The notes: generated by a model from the sequence alone, not told the origin. Shown: positions 1 to 8,898, counted from the first letter of the stretch. The stretch is DNA of 64,000 nucleotides from Ktedonobacter robiniae (GCF_016587375.1 NZ_BNJG01000002.1:1612001-1676000), one strand, 5' to 3'. Numbers and translations are program-made.

Positions 1-720
1 TAAATTCTGGACCTAAGGCGATCACGGCGAAACCCCCGCTTAAAGCTCTTCCATCGGGTTCGGCACCCAAGGCGCTCACGGCTAGTCCGGCTCCTAAGGC
101 GCTCACAGCGGCTCCCGCGCCCAAGGCAATCACAGCTGGTCCGGCACTAAACAAAGGCTTTAATATGCGTATGCCGTCCCGGGGGGCATGGTAAACAACC
201 ATCCAGGGGCAGCCGGAAAAGGCCTGAACAAGCCCACACCCACGCCGGGGCCTGGCGCGAATCTGGCCAAGCCAAATGCCGCGCCGGGACCTGGCGCGAA
301 TCTGGCCAAGCCAAATGCCGCGCCGGGACCTGGCGCGCCTGCGGCCAGTCCCCCCCCCCCACAAGGGCCTGGCGGGAATGCGGCCAATCCCCCCCCCCGC
401 AAGGGCCTGGCGGGAATCACGCCAGTCCCCCGTCTCCTTCGGGGGGCCCTACGATTAATATTTATAATCAAGTTATTAATCAGGTTAATATTAATCAGGT
501 TAATATTAATCAGGTTAATAATCATTATAATGTTACCAACAATATTACTATCAACAATCCAGCGCCAGCGGCACAGGCGGGTGGCGCTGGGAAGAGAGAT
601 TGGGGAAATGCAATAAAGACGATGGTGGACGAAGCAGCGAAGCTCGCCAATTCTGGTTTAAACCTTATGGAAAAAACATATGGAGCAGGCATGAGGGTTG
701 TAGAGACCGCGGCAAAGTAG
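1..720 (+). pseudogene. 3' part of a proline/asparagine-rich low-complexity protein, frame broken at two homopolymers
   Basis: The reading frame enters from the left edge and carries PAPKALTA-like repeats, but stops at 189-191. Adding one G to the G6 run at 181-186 joins it to a frame with GPGANLAKPNAA repeats. Adding one C to the C10 run at 389-398 joins that to a third frame, which runs through QGPGGN, an Ile-Asn-Gln-Val repeat and a helical tail (NAIKTMVDEAAKLANSG) to TAG at 718-720. The repair is convincing because the PPPPQGPGGN unit after the C11 run at 350-360 is then repeated after the second run. No known domain is recognised; the composition suggests a surface or scaffold protein. 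It may be phase-variable, decayed, or a sequencing artefact. Confidence 0.6.
481..525 (+). repeat. 15-bp tandem repeat, three copies
   Basis: The unit CAGGTTAATATTAAT occurs at 481-495 and 496-510, with a diverged third copy at 511-525. In the repaired frame it encodes a five-residue Gln-Val-Asn-Ile-Asn repeat, so it is an in-frame coding repeat. Confidence 0.85.
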
Positions 721-736
721 TAAGTTCGCTCGCCCG

Positions 737-797
737 GGGTGTGGGTGTAGTGTGTACTGGCGGCCGCAGGCCGTCAGTACACACTACACCCACACCC
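737..797. terminator. Long perfect hairpin downstream of the broken first gene
   Basis: The arms 737-759 and 775-797 are perfectly complementary over 23 bp, and the stem continues with CGG/CCG at 761-763/771-773. It lies between the stop at 720 and the next gene. It could act as a terminator or mRNA 3'-end structure. There is no strong U-tract, so Rho-independent termination is not certain. Confidence 0.6.
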
Positions 798-833
798 TGA
801 AGGGTGAATCATAACTGGCAAGGAGGCAGAAAC

Positions 834-1748
834 GTGCCGTTGATAAAGTGTGATACCTGTGGATACCGTAATAAGTCGTCTGGTGGGTCACAAGTATGTA
901 TCAATTGTGGCTCACCCCTGTCATTCAGGCAGGCAGCGGCACAAGAATTTGCACCGGATGTAGTTATAGTGCAACAGGCGGACTCTCCAGGCATGGCACC
1001 CTTGCTTCCTGCGAAGCATTCTGCTTCAACACAGCCGCTCTTACCAGTGCCTATAGATCAACCTTCACAGCCTCCGCTTGTTTTGAGGGAGCTTATGGGA
1101 CTTGAACCTCGCCAGGATATATCACCCTACGCGGTTGTGGATCCATCCCTGGCGCCCTACGATGCCTCCTCAAAAGATATGTATGCTATTGCGCGTGAGG
1201 AGCGAGGACTGCAAGCGCTGACTTCTTCACAGCCTCCATGGCAGGTTGATAAGCTGCCTACGGGTTTTCCCCACAGGCCGCCAGAGCTCTGGGGCAAGGT
1301 GATACTGGTACAATCACAGCTGGAGAATCCCCCTCTAGCTGGTTTAGGCTTCTTTCTACGCCTGCTACGCGATGTTCTCTGGCCCGTTCCGAATGAGGTA
1401 CGCTCTAAGGAACAAGAAAAAATTATGATAACGACGATACGTGTGCGTACAGAGAATGGCCAGCCACAGGATGCGCGTATACATGGCTATCTGCGTGGTG
1501 CCAATGTCTCACTGGGAGATACAATCTCCATCTGGGGAAAAAGAGGGCGTAGAGGAGCCATCTATATACGGAGAGCCTATAACCATACGGTCCAAGGGGC
1601 TGTCTCGACTTCGGCGATGATAGGGTCCGCTCAATTCTTTCTCTTGCTCATCATTGTGGCTATTGTTGGTCTCCTGGCCCTTTTATGGCTCAAGGTACCT
1701 ATTCCATTTTTACCGCATTTGTCATTACCATCCCTGCCTGGACAATAA
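834..1748 (+). CDS. Zinc-ribbon protein with C-terminal membrane anchor
   Basis: The start is GTG at 834, because AAGGAGG at 820-826 sits seven bases ahead of it; the in-frame GTG at 804 lacks such a site. This gives 304 residues. The N-terminus has a four-cysteine zinc ribbon (CDTCGYRN...CINCG). A long linker follows, then a small beta-rich segment around residues 200-260 (RIHGYLRGANVSLGD) and one transmembrane helix near residues 262-288 with a short proline/leucine-rich tail. Function is unknown; the architecture suggests a tail-anchored protein with its zinc ribbon in the cytoplasm. A methyltransferase gene follows after 25 bp. Confidence 0.8.
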   Translation: MPLIKCDTCGYRNKSSGGSQVCINCGSPLSFRQAAAQEFAPDVVIVQQADSPGMAPLLPAKHSASTQPLLPVPIDQPSQPPLVLRELMGLEPRQDISPYAVVDPSLAPYDASSKDMYAIAREERGLQALTSSQPPWQVDKLPTGFPHRPPELWGKVILVQSQLENPPLAGLGFFLRLLRDVLWPVPNEVRSKEQEKIMITTIRVRTENGQPQDARIHGYLRGANVSLGDTISIWGKRGRRGAIYIRRAYNHTVQGAVSTSAMIGSAQFFLLLIIVAIVGLLALLWLKVPIPFLPHLSLPSLPGQ

Positions 1749-1773
1749 GACCCAGGTTATAAGGAATTACCTT

Positions 1774-2697
1774 ATGTCATCTTTATTTATTCAAGATACA
1801 TTTGATACGGCTCGCCTGACTGCTTACTATCGCGCCTTAGAAACGGAGCGCCCTGGCGGCCTCTTTAAGGACGAGTATGCCAGACAACTGGCGGGTGAGC
1901 GTGGAGCCGAGGTTATGCACTCTCTGCCGCGTGGCGAGCAGGAGAAATGGTCGCTGGTTGTACGTACACATGTGTATGACGAAATTATCCAGCGTCTCAT
2001 TGAGCAGGAAGAGATCGATACGGTCGTCAACCTGGCCGCTGGCCTGGATACGAGACCGTATCGCCTTTCGCTACCGCCCTCGCTACGCTGGATCGAGGTT
2101 GATCACAGCGATGTGATAGCCTATAAAGAGGCGCAACTGGAGGGGAAAGAGTCACATTGTGCCCTGGAACGCGTCGCGCTCGATATTACTGATTACCAGG
2201 CACGCAAAACTTTTCTCCAACGTGTCAACCAGGACGCTAAGCGAGCACTCATTTTAACTGAGGGACTACTCATCTACTTATATCCTGAGCAGGTCGTGGC
2301 CCTGGCGAAAGATATCCAGGAGTGTGAACATCTCGGCTGGTGGTTGACCGAGTATATCTCACCCTTTGCCCTCAAACGCGATGATGCTTACTGGAATACC
2401 TTCGTGGCTGATAGCGTCAAGACGCGTTTCGCCCCCGAGGGGGGCCTGGCCTTCTTCCAGCGCTTTGGCTGGCAGTCCGAGGAGTTCCATGGGCCGCTAC
2501 AAGAGATCCTGCGTTTGCGATTGCCTATCAAATTGAACTGGTTTATACGTGTGCTGCTCTTCTTAGGTGGCAAGAAGCCTGATCCAGCCGCAGGTGGCTT
2601 TGTCTTACTCAAACGCATTGCGGAAGAAAGCACGGTGGGGGAAAGCAGCACGGTAGATGTGCCATCCCAGGAGCCAGAAAAAGAGGATGTGAAATGA
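1774..2697 (+). CDS. Class I SAM-dependent methyltransferase, leucine carboxyl methyltransferase-like
   Basis: The start is ATG 1774, preceded by AAGGA; upstream in-frame codons lie inside the previous gene. The product has 307 residues. The motif VNLAAGLDTRPYRL is the SAM-binding signature of the LCMT/Ppm family, and ILTEGLLIYL is the conserved post-motif of bacterial TIGR00027-type methyltransferases. Bacterial members of this family mostly have unknown acceptors, some being polyketides or peptides, so the substrate cannot be read from sequence. The stop overlaps the start of the next small gene (ATGA at 2694-2697), so translational coupling is likely. Confidence 0.85.
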   Translation: MSSLFIQDTFDTARLTAYYRALETERPGGLFKDEYARQLAGERGAEVMHSLPRGEQEKWSLVVRTHVYDEIIQRLIEQEEIDTVVNLAAGLDTRPYRLSLPPSLRWIEVDHSDVIAYKEAQLEGKESHCALERVALDITDYQARKTFLQRVNQDAKRALILTEGLLIYLYPEQVVALAKDIQECEHLGWWLTEYISPFALKRDDAYWNTFVADSVKTRFAPEGGLAFFQRFGWQSEEFHGPLQEILRLRLPIKLNWFIRVLLFLGGKKPDPAAGGFVLLKRIAEESTVGESSTVDVPSQEPEKEDVK

Positions 2698-2834
2698 GTA
2701 GATATCGAGACGAGGAGCAAGATGATGAGCAGCACCAGGCGAATTTTAAACTCTGGCTGTGGCTGCTGATTATCCTCTGTCTAGCAAGCCTGGGTTCGCT
2801 CTTGCTGGCACCACATTTTATGCCCGGCCTTTAA
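2694..2834 (+). CDS. 46-residue single-span membrane protein
   Basis: This ORF begins with an ATGA overlap on the methyltransferase stop. It encodes an acidic, charged N-terminus (MSRYRDEEQDDEQHQ) followed by one hydrophobic helix (LWLWLLIILCLASLGSLLL) and a short tail. No family is recognised. The stop-start overlap and the clear helix make it a plausible real gene, cotranscribed with the methyltransferase. Confidence 0.55.
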   Translation: MSRYRDEEQDDEQHQANFKLWLWLLIILCLASLGSLLLAPHFMPGL

Positions 2835-2872
2835 GACCTGGGAAGACCTGAGAGGCCCTCCGATGCCTGCCT

Positions 2873-2921
2873 GATACGATGATGAGATGTAAGTTGCCAA
2901 CTTGCATCTCACCATCGTATC
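2873..2921 (+). terminator. 24-bp hairpin
   Basis: The arms 2873-2896 and 2898-2921 pair over 24 bp with two G-U type positions and a one-base loop. It lies 38 bp after the small membrane protein gene and probably ends that transcript. Confidence 0.6.
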
Positions 2922-3050
2922 CCTCCTTCCTTCAGTAATTTATGAGGTATTTCATAGTATGTATGAATCATATATGTGATATTTTAAATAAAGTGTGTAC
3001 CAGCTAATATGAGATGGGGTAGCGGTAGGCATAGAAAGGAATCTCGACTT

Positions 3051-4301
3051 ATGGATACAGCAAAAGATCCATTTCTAGGGAGAAAAATTCGCGGGTATCG
3101 CCTGGAAGAGCTGCGTAACCGTGGAAATATGACTGTAACATATCATGCTCGTACGCGTGAACTCTGGCTGGTTCCCGAACTATTCATCACCATTTTTCTC
3201 CTTCCTCAAGCGCTTCCACACAGTACGAGGAGGAATTTTCAAACAAGATTTGAACGTGAGGGAGAGCAACTCGTCACATTCCGTCATGCTCATCTCTTCC
3301 CGCTCTATGGCTATGGGGTACAAGAGGGCATCTTTTATCACATTCATCCCATGTTTTCAGGTGAGACGCTGGCTCAGCGTTTAAAACAGCAGCGACAGTG
3401 GACGCCGCATGAAGTGCTTACGATCCTGAACCCAATCGCGGATCTGCTTGATTTTATTCATGAGCAAGGGCGAGCATATCACTATCTCAATTCTAGCAAT
3501 GTGCTCCTTCTCAATAAAGCCGATGTTAAACTCATAGATCTGGGTACAATCGCTATGTTGCGCCTCAGAGGGCTTGAAGAGAGCGCTACGCAGACTACCA
3601 TGTACGAACACCTGAAAAATGTTGCCGGCAATTACCTGAGTCCGCCCGAATATCTTGCGCCAGAGATCGTGCGAGGAGCCGAGGGTGATCCTCGCTCTGA
3701 TGTCTATTCGCTTGGTGTCATGCTCTTCGAACTGTTGAGTGGGGCTCCGCCTTTTACGGGGAGTAGCTATCTAGAAGTGGCGCGCAAACATATTACTGAG
3801 CCTCTCCCGTCATTGCATGAGATCGCGCCAGCTATTCCAGTCGCGCTAGAGCTGGTGGTTAACCATGCACTGCATCGCGATCCAGAACGGCGCTTCCAGA
3901 CGGCCAGAGAGCTAGTGACGGCCTATACACATGTGCTGAATGAGCGTTTATATACGCCAAAACAAGTGGGAATTGCACAGAGAATCGAAAAGATACGTGA
4001 ACTGGCGGGTCCTGCCATACCGCCTCCCGTGTCTCTGCCAGCTCCTCAGCCGCAGGAACAAAAGGTTGTTTCATCCAATCTAGGGCAGAGCGCCATTTCT
4101 ACCGATATGACAGCACCCAAACCGCGTGAGAATAGGTTGACGCGTGCTTCCTTACAACAGCCAGAGAGGGTTGAGCCAGCGTCTCAATCATTTCCTGATG
4201 TCGTATCTGATCCAAACGAGACATTCTTACTTGCCTGGCGATCTGAGCCGCAGGGCCCGTCGGTCCCAGGCAGTATTCCCATAAGGAGTCCCAAGCCATG
4301 A
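3051..4301 (+). CDS. Serine/threonine pseudokinase
   Basis: The start is ATG 3051 with AAAGGA upstream, giving 416 residues. The Hanks-type fold is clear: YLAPE (APE motif), SDVYSLGVMLFELLSGAPPF (subdomain IX) and a C-lobe RDPERRF motif. Catalytic positions are degenerate. The HRD loop reads YHYLNSSN near residues 143-150, so catalytic Asp becomes Tyr and the Lys becomes Asn. The beta-3 Lys region reads FITIFLLP with no Lys. DFG is DLG (about residue 163). It is therefore probably a pseudokinase acting as a scaffold or allosteric partner. The region after residue 310 is proline-rich and disordered. The stop overlaps the next gene (ATGA), so the two are coupled. Confidence 0.8.
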   Translation: MDTAKDPFLGRKIRGYRLEELRNRGNMTVTYHARTRELWLVPELFITIFLLPQALPHSTRRNFQTRFEREGEQLVTFRHAHLFPLYGYGVQEGIFYHIHPMFSGETLAQRLKQQRQWTPHEVLTILNPIADLLDFIHEQGRAYHYLNSSNVLLLNKADVKLIDLGTIAMLRLRGLEESATQTTMYEHLKNVAGNYLSPPEYLAPEIVRGAEGDPRSDVYSLGVMLFELLSGAPPFTGSSYLEVARKHITEPLPSLHEIAPAIPVALELVVNHALHRDPERRFQTARELVTAYTHVLNERLYTPKQVGIAQRIEKIRELAGPAIPPPVSLPAPQPQEQKVVSSNLGQSAISTDMTAPKPRENRLTRASLQQPERVEPASQSFPDVVSDPNETFLLAWRSEPQGPSVPGSIPIRSPKP

Positions 4302-5464
4302 AGTCAAATATTTTCCGCCTGGAATTACTTCTCGCTGCCATGTTGCCTGTCACCGCAATTTTTATTGTTGGTGTTGTTGGACTGGAACAGCGCGAGAATA
4401 CAGGTGTCAGCCTTTTTTTAGGCGTGCTTTTTGCCTGTGCCATCGCGGTCTTTTTCGCTGAGATCGCTCTCGTACGCTTTATGCAACGCGCGACGAAAAA
4501 TCAATATGCGCAGCTAGTAGAGGTCTGCCAGGCGTATATGGCTGGCCAGAGAGAGAGGCGTGCCCCTCTGCTGAGAAACAACGCGCTTTCTCCCCTTGCC
4601 CAGACGCTCAATGCCCTTCTCGATAATGTCAATGTCGGTATTCAGCAGGCTCAGTATACTGGTAAAGCGACTAATGATGCCCAGCAACTGGAGCTACAAA
4701 TTCGCCAGCTTGTGACTGATATCAAGCCTATCATGGATGGGAATTTGCGTGTCCGAGCCAATGTGCCTGCTGGTAGGCTTGGCATGGTTGCGGATATTTG
4801 TAACGCGCTTATCGAAGAGCTGGCAAACCTGGCGAAGTGGACGCGCTACTCTTCTGAGCAAGTGATGTCTAAGACACAAAGCCTGCTCTCTAGCTCGGTT
4901 GAACTGGCTCAGACCTCCGAGATACAAACCACGCGCTTCTCTGATACTACCGAAACTGTAGAAAAGCTTGTTGCATTCATACAGCGCTTGAGTAGTACTC
5001 TTCAGCTCAATGTCGAACTTATCCATGAGATACGAGCGATGCTGTTGAAACGTCCAGAGCTGCAAAAGGGTTCGGGTGAGAGCACGCTGATTGTCAATAC
5101 GACGCAGTCATTGGAAGATGCGCAACAACAGACGCGCCTGCTGACGCGCATCAATACAGATACCCAGCGGTTGGAAGCCTTGCTCAATGAGCTTCTCGTT
5201 TCCGCGCAAGCCAATGCCACCCTGGCAGAATCTATGATCTCCGATCTGTATGCCATCGCGCAACGCATTCATCAATCCAGCGCCTCTATTCTCCAAACTG
5301 CCGAGCATATTCACTCCCTGGCGAAACTCGCGCAGCAATGGAACGCCTCTATTGAGAACTTTCAGTTGCCAGAAGAGACCCTGGACTACGCGGTAGTCGG
5401 CGAGGATAGTACCGCTCTGCGGGCGCCAGTACCAACGGATGCCCTGGGTCGCCGTGCCGAGTAA
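4298..5464 (+). CDS. Two-helix membrane protein with HAMP-like and coiled-coil regions
   Basis: The product has 388 residues. Two transmembrane helices lie near residues 9-30 and 38-60 with only a short loop between them, so there is almost no extracellular sensor. A HAMP-like segment follows (IMDGNLRVRANVPAGRLGMVADICNAL is its core, quoted in part as GNLRVRANVP), then a long helical region resembling the signalling part of chemotaxis receptors but without their hairpin tip motif. There is no kinase, cyclase or regulator output domain. The four-base overlap with the pseudokinase gene suggests the two form a membrane complex. A similar protein is encoded at 36241-37284. Confidence 0.7.
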   Translation: MKSNIFRLELLLAAMLPVTAIFIVGVVGLEQRENTGVSLFLGVLFACAIAVFFAEIALVRFMQRATKNQYAQLVEVCQAYMAGQRERRAPLLRNNALSPLAQTLNALLDNVNVGIQQAQYTGKATNDAQQLELQIRQLVTDIKPIMDGNLRVRANVPAGRLGMVADICNALIEELANLAKWTRYSSEQVMSKTQSLLSSSVELAQTSEIQTTRFSDTTETVEKLVAFIQRLSSTLQLNVELIHEIRAMLLKRPELQKGSGESTLIVNTTQSLEDAQQQTRLLTRINTDTQRLEALLNELLVSAQANATLAESMISDLYAIAQRIHQSSASILQTAEHIHSLAKLAQQWNASIENFQLPEETLDYAVVGEDSTALRAPVPTDALGRRAE

Positions 5465-5479
5465 CATAGAACCGTGTGT

Positions 5480-5509
5480 CCCCTGGCCAGGCGGTTACCG
5501 GGCCAGGGG
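5480..5509. terminator. Bidirectional hairpin between convergent genes
   Basis: CCCCTGGCC (5480-5488) pairs with GGCCAGGGG (5501-5509). It lies between the 3' ends of the HAMP-protein gene and the histidine kinase gene. The kinase stop codon (5495-5497) is in its loop. Confidence 0.55.
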
Positions 5510-7783
5510 GAGGATGAACCAGAAGGTTGAACCTTCACCTGGCTGGCTCTCCAGGCCAACCTGGCCTCCCAGCCCTTCGATGATGGTGCGACTGATGTGC
5601 AGGCCAATGCCCAGGCCCACGGCGGAACCGCTGCGCACCTCGACATCTGGATCGCGGTAGAAGCGCTCCCATATTTTGCTCTGTTGCTCCTTGGTGATGC
5701 CGGGCCCATGGTCGATGACTGCCACACGCACCCTGTCTCTCTCCAGGCCGACGGTTAGTGTGATAGGCTGGCTGGCGTCCGAGTATTTCAGGGCATTTGT
5801 AAGGTAGTTCATGATAACCTGGCGCAGGCGGTCCACATCGGCGATGACTGCTATTCTCTGTTTCCCTGGCAGGTTGAGAGTGAATGAACGTTTGGCGTCC
5901 ATGTCGCGCAGATCTTCGGCACACTCGCGTACGACCTGGGCCAGGTTACAGTTTTCAGGCTGAAGTTCGAGCTGGTCGGCGCGGATACGCGAGACATCCA
6001 GCAGGTCGCGAATCATGCGCATCTGGGTATTGATCTGCCGCTCGGTGCGAGTAAGAAAGCTCTGCACGGAGGCAACCAACTCAACCATCTCTTCAGAGAG
6101 GAGATTCTGTTGCTTGAGGATGCGCCTGACCTGCCTGCGTGCCAGTTGTACACTGGTCTTGATGGCCGTCATAGGCGTGCGTAGCTCATGGGCCGCGATG
6201 CCGATAAAATCATCCATCATGCGCGTGGTTTCCAGGGCGGCAAGCTCACGGGCGCGCGCCTCGGCTCGCTCGCGGACCAGGTACTCGCGCTCGACAAGCA
6301 AGGCCGTAAGCTTCCCTACCGCCGAGGCAATGGCTCGCTCTTCCGCAGGCGAGTATTTGCGCCCGCTTCCCTCATAGTCAAGGGAGAGAACGCCGATAAA
6401 GCGGTCACCGATGCGAAGTGGTGCGAGGAGTACCGATTGAAGGCCATAGGTGGGCGCCTCTGGCTTGCGGCGCTCGCTCAAGTGAAAATTGATGGCCTGG
6501 CCGGCTCCCAATTGGGCGATTTGTTGTGGCGAGAGGTAGTCGTCCAGGCTGACGCCAGAGACATGCTGCCACCAGTGGCTTTCATAATGCGATGGGAATC
6601 CATAGATGTCGATGGGTTGAAGTTGCCCTGTCTGGCTATCAAGGGTGACGGCACTGGCAGAGCGATAGCCGAGCAGGTCACAAGCGAGCTTGAGCAGGCG
6701 GTGAAAGACATCGCGATTACTCTTGCCAGCCAGTGCCTCGCTTGTGGTGGAGTCTGCGATGCCGACCAGGGCCTCGGCCATGATGAGCATGGAGGCCAGA
6801 GCCTCATGTGTGCGCCGCTCTTGCTCGCGGCGTTGTGTCACATCGCGCAGCACGAGGACGCCGCCGATGATGCGCCCATGCTGGCTGCGGATCGGTGTTC
6901 CGGTGATGCTGACATGGATTGTACGCTTATCCAGGGTTTGCAGGATAATGTCGGCGGGCTGAGAACTGGAGAGTTCTTCTCCCTGTAGAATACGCCTGAG
7001 CGGCCACTGTTCGATGGTAAGCGGATTGCCATATTCGTCGCGCGGTAGCGCCTGGGCGCCACGCTGGGCTGGTGGTAGCGAGGGATAGTCTTCATCAAAG
7101 GCGAGCAGTTTCTGGAGCGCCTGGTTAAAGCGGATAATCTTACCATCGGTATCCATGACCGTGATTGCGTCATTGATATTCTCGAAAATTGTTTCTGTCT
7201 GGATAAGCAGGCTTTCTACCTGGTGGTGAGCGCGGGTTGCCGCTCGCCTGGCGTGTTGTGTCTGGCTGGTGACCAGGCTTACACTCAGGCCGATGATAGC
7301 GAAGAGGCCCAGGCCAAAGATATTTTCAGATTGTGTGAGCGCGAAGGTGTTACTTGTGAGCATAGGCGTGGCATGAGAGTACTGTAGCACAAAGGCGAGC
7401 ATAAGCGTCCCAACCAGGGTTGCCAGAATGCCTGGGACCGTTCCCCAACCCAGTGAGATGATAACAACCATGAGAATAATGGGAGTCTCAATAAAGTGAA
7501 ATGAGGGCGCCATGCGCAATATGGAGAAGAGAAAGAGGGTTGCCAGTATAGGCAGGAGCACCGCACAAACATAGCCAACAGCGGCGTGTTGTAGTTGTGG
7601 AGGAAAGAATTCGGGTGCAAAGGTATGGAGCTGCAAAAAGCGCCTTATGCGCTGCCCCCTGGTGAGGGGAACCGATGGTGGCAGGGGACGTGAAGGAGAG
7701 AGAAACTCATCCGTGTCCGGGTCTGGTTTAGCAAATTTATCGGTTTCTTGCGTCCCCTCATGGATATAATTGCGCGGGTCCAT
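5495..7783 (-). CDS. Membrane hybrid-sensor histidine kinase (DUF4118-like TM, PAS, GAF, HisKA, HATPase)
   Basis: The start is ATG 7783 with AAAGGAG just upstream; earlier in-frame starts lack a site. This gives 762 residues. A proline-rich N-terminus precedes four transmembrane helices (about residues 60-180) of the KdpD-type DUF4118 kind (IIILMVVIISLGWG region). A PAS domain follows (ENINDAITVMDTDGKIIRFN), then a GAF domain, then the HisKA box AAHELRTPMTAIKT with the phospho-accepting His near residue 530. The HATPase N box (NYLTNALKYS), G1 (DHGPGI) and G2 (GLGIGL) are intact. It is an orphan with no adjacent response regulator. It probably senses small ligands or redox state through PAS/GAF. 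Confidence 0.9.
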   Translation of the reverse strand: MDPRNYIHEGTQETDKFAKPDPDTDEFLSPSRPLPPSVPLTRGQRIRRFLQLHTFAPEFFPPQLQHAAVGYVCAVLLPILATLFLFSILRMAPSFHFIETPIILMVVIISLGWGTVPGILATLVGTLMLAFVLQYSHATPMLTSNTFALTQSENIFGLGLFAIIGLSVSLVTSQTQHARRAATRAHHQVESLLIQTETIFENINDAITVMDTDGKIIRFNQALQKLLAFDEDYPSLPPAQRGAQALPRDEYGNPLTIEQWPLRRILQGEELSSSQPADIILQTLDKRTIHVSITGTPIRSQHGRIIGGVLVLRDVTQRREQERRTHEALASMLIMAEALVGIADSTTSEALAGKSNRDVFHRLLKLACDLLGYRSASAVTLDSQTGQLQPIDIYGFPSHYESHWWQHVSGVSLDDYLSPQQIAQLGAGQAINFHLSERRKPEAPTYGLQSVLLAPLRIGDRFIGVLSLDYEGSGRKYSPAEERAIASAVGKLTALLVEREYLVRERAEARARELAALETTRMMDDFIGIAAHELRTPMTAIKTSVQLARRQVRRILKQQNLLSEEMVELVASVQSFLTRTERQINTQMRMIRDLLDVSRIRADQLELQPENCNLAQVVRECAEDLRDMDAKRSFTLNLPGKQRIAVIADVDRLRQVIMNYLTNALKYSDASQPITLTVGLERDRVRVAVIDHGPGITKEQQSKIWERFYRDPDVEVRSGSAVGLGIGLHISRTIIEGLGGQVGLESQPGEGSTFWFILPLAR

Positions 7784-7923
7784 ACGCTTTCTCCTTTGTA
7801 GGGTCCTGGGGGGATAACATATAATACATGATAGCAGAAAAATTGGGAAGACAGGACCTCTGTTTAGAATACGGAGAAAGATGCTTAACCGTGCCAACCG
7901 GGCATTCAGGAAGGACTTCAGAG

Positions 7924-7997
7924 TAATGAAGCTCGCTACTTGCGTACGTGACTACTTCCGGAAGTAGCCACGTACGCAAGTAGCGAGCCTCATTACA
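7924..7997. repeat. 37-bp-arm palindrome of the GCGTACG repeat family
   Basis: The arms 7924-7960 and 7961-7997 are complementary over 37 bp with two wobble-type mismatches and no loop. They contain CTACTTGCGTACGTG. It lies between the divergent histidine kinase and monooxygenase-like genes, where no terminator is needed, so it is better seen as a dispersed repeat than as a terminator. Confidence 0.75.
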
Positions 7998-8027
7998 CTT
8001 ATAAAATAGAAAGAAGGAACTTTAACC

Positions 8028-8372
8028 ATGCTGGCTGTAATATTTGAAGTTTTTCCAAAGCTGGAAGAGAAGCAGGAATATCTCGATATCGCTGCTTCTC
8101 TTCGTCCATTGCTTAATGAAATCGATGGCTTTATCTCTATAGAGCGTTTCGAGAGCCTTTCGACTCCTGGGAAGATTCTATCGCTCTCATTCTGGAGGGA
8201 TGAACAGGCGATCCAGGCATGGAGGCAAATGGAAGAGCATCGGGCGGCGCAGTCCAGGGGCAGAGCCGATATATTCAAAGACTACCGGTTGCGTATCGCT
8301 GGTGTTGTCAGAGATTATGGTATGTTTGAGCGAGAGCAGGCACCACTCGATAGCCAGGCTTTCCATAGCTAG
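8028..8372 (+). CDS. Antibiotic biosynthesis monooxygenase (ABM) fold protein
   Basis: The 114-residue product has the ABM dimeric ferredoxin-like pattern: a first strand (MLAVIFEVFP), helix, GFISIERFESLSTPGKILSLSFW, then DEQAIQAWRQMEEHRAAQSRGR. Family members are small cofactor-free monooxygenases or haem-degrading enzymes, and many have no known substrate. GAAGGAAC lies ahead of the ATG. A strong hairpin follows the stop. Confidence 0.8.
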   Translation: MLAVIFEVFPKLEEKQEYLDIAASLRPLLNEIDGFISIERFESLSTPGKILSLSFWRDEQAIQAWRQMEEHRAAQSRGRADIFKDYRLRIAGVVRDYGMFEREQAPLDSQAFHS

Positions 8373-8385
8373 AGGAACCGTGTAT

Positions 8386-8416
8386 GGTCCGACGCGTGCA
8401 TTAGCAGCGTCGGACC
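8386..8416. terminator. Hairpin between convergent genes
   Basis: GGTCCGACGC (8386-8395) pairs perfectly with GCGTCGGACC (8407-8416). It serves the ABM gene on the plus strand. The convergent MarR gene ends inside it (stop at 8401-8403), so its last residues (VRRC) come from the repeat arm. Confidence 0.65.
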
Positions 8417-8877
8417 TGCGTTGCGTTTGTGGTAAGTTGTGACGCGAGCTTGTCCGCGAGGGCTTGAGCGCCCTGGAGATAGGCAGAGAGGTCCTCATCG
8501 CCAAGCTGATGCAGGCAGGCGGCGATGGTCTGTCGCCCAATGAGCAAGCGCGCGTAAAGCTCCTCGCCCTGGCTAGTGAGCGCGACCAGGCAGCGACGGC
8601 GATCAGCGGGATCTTCGAAACGCCGCGCGAAGCCCGCCTGCACCAGCTTCTCTACCAGGTGACCAGCCGTGGGAATGCCGATCTCCATATGGCGCGCCAG
8701 GTGACCAACCTGGAGCGGACTATGATTCGCCAGCAAGAGTAATGTACGCAACTGCGCAAGCGAGAGATCAAGGTCCATCCAGGTCGTTGCCAGGCTGTGC
8801 CAGAGCGCCCGGTGAATTTCCAGGTAATAGCGCAGGGCCTCCTCTTCCTGTGTTGCGCGCGGAGGATGGGCTGGCAT
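8401..8877 (-). CDS. MarR-family transcriptional regulator
   Basis: The 158-residue product has the MarR winged-helix core: LSLAQLRTLLLLANHSPLQVGHLARHM, a recognition helix near IPTAGHLVEKLVQAGF, and the wing FEDPADRRRCLVALTSQG with the conserved DxRR. The ATG at 8877 follows GGAGGAG. MarR proteins are ligand-responsive dimeric repressors; the target is not evident. The asparagine synthetase gene lies 21 bp upstream on the same strand, so the two may form one transcript. The C-terminus is encoded by the hairpin repeat at 8386-8416. Confidence 0.85.
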   Translation of the reverse strand: MPAHPPRATQEEEALRYYLEIHRALWHSLATTWMDLDLSLAQLRTLLLLANHSPLQVGHLARHMEIGIPTAGHLVEKLVQAGFARRFEDPADRRRCLVALTSQGEELYARLLIGRQTIAACLHQLGDEDLSAYLQGAQALADKLASQLTTNATQVRRC

Positions 8878-8898
8878 GTAGGGTCTCCTCCTTCTGTT

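Noticed and set aside
188..616. 142-codon frame at the left edge taken as a complete gene
   Set aside because: Its end after 398 is the wrong frame; the coherent repeats continue in another frame, so it is one piece of a broken gene.
737..797. CRISPR or tRNA-like structure in the repeat-rich gaps
   Set aside because: The repeats are single hairpins with short loops, not spaced direct repeats, and none folds as a cloverleaf.
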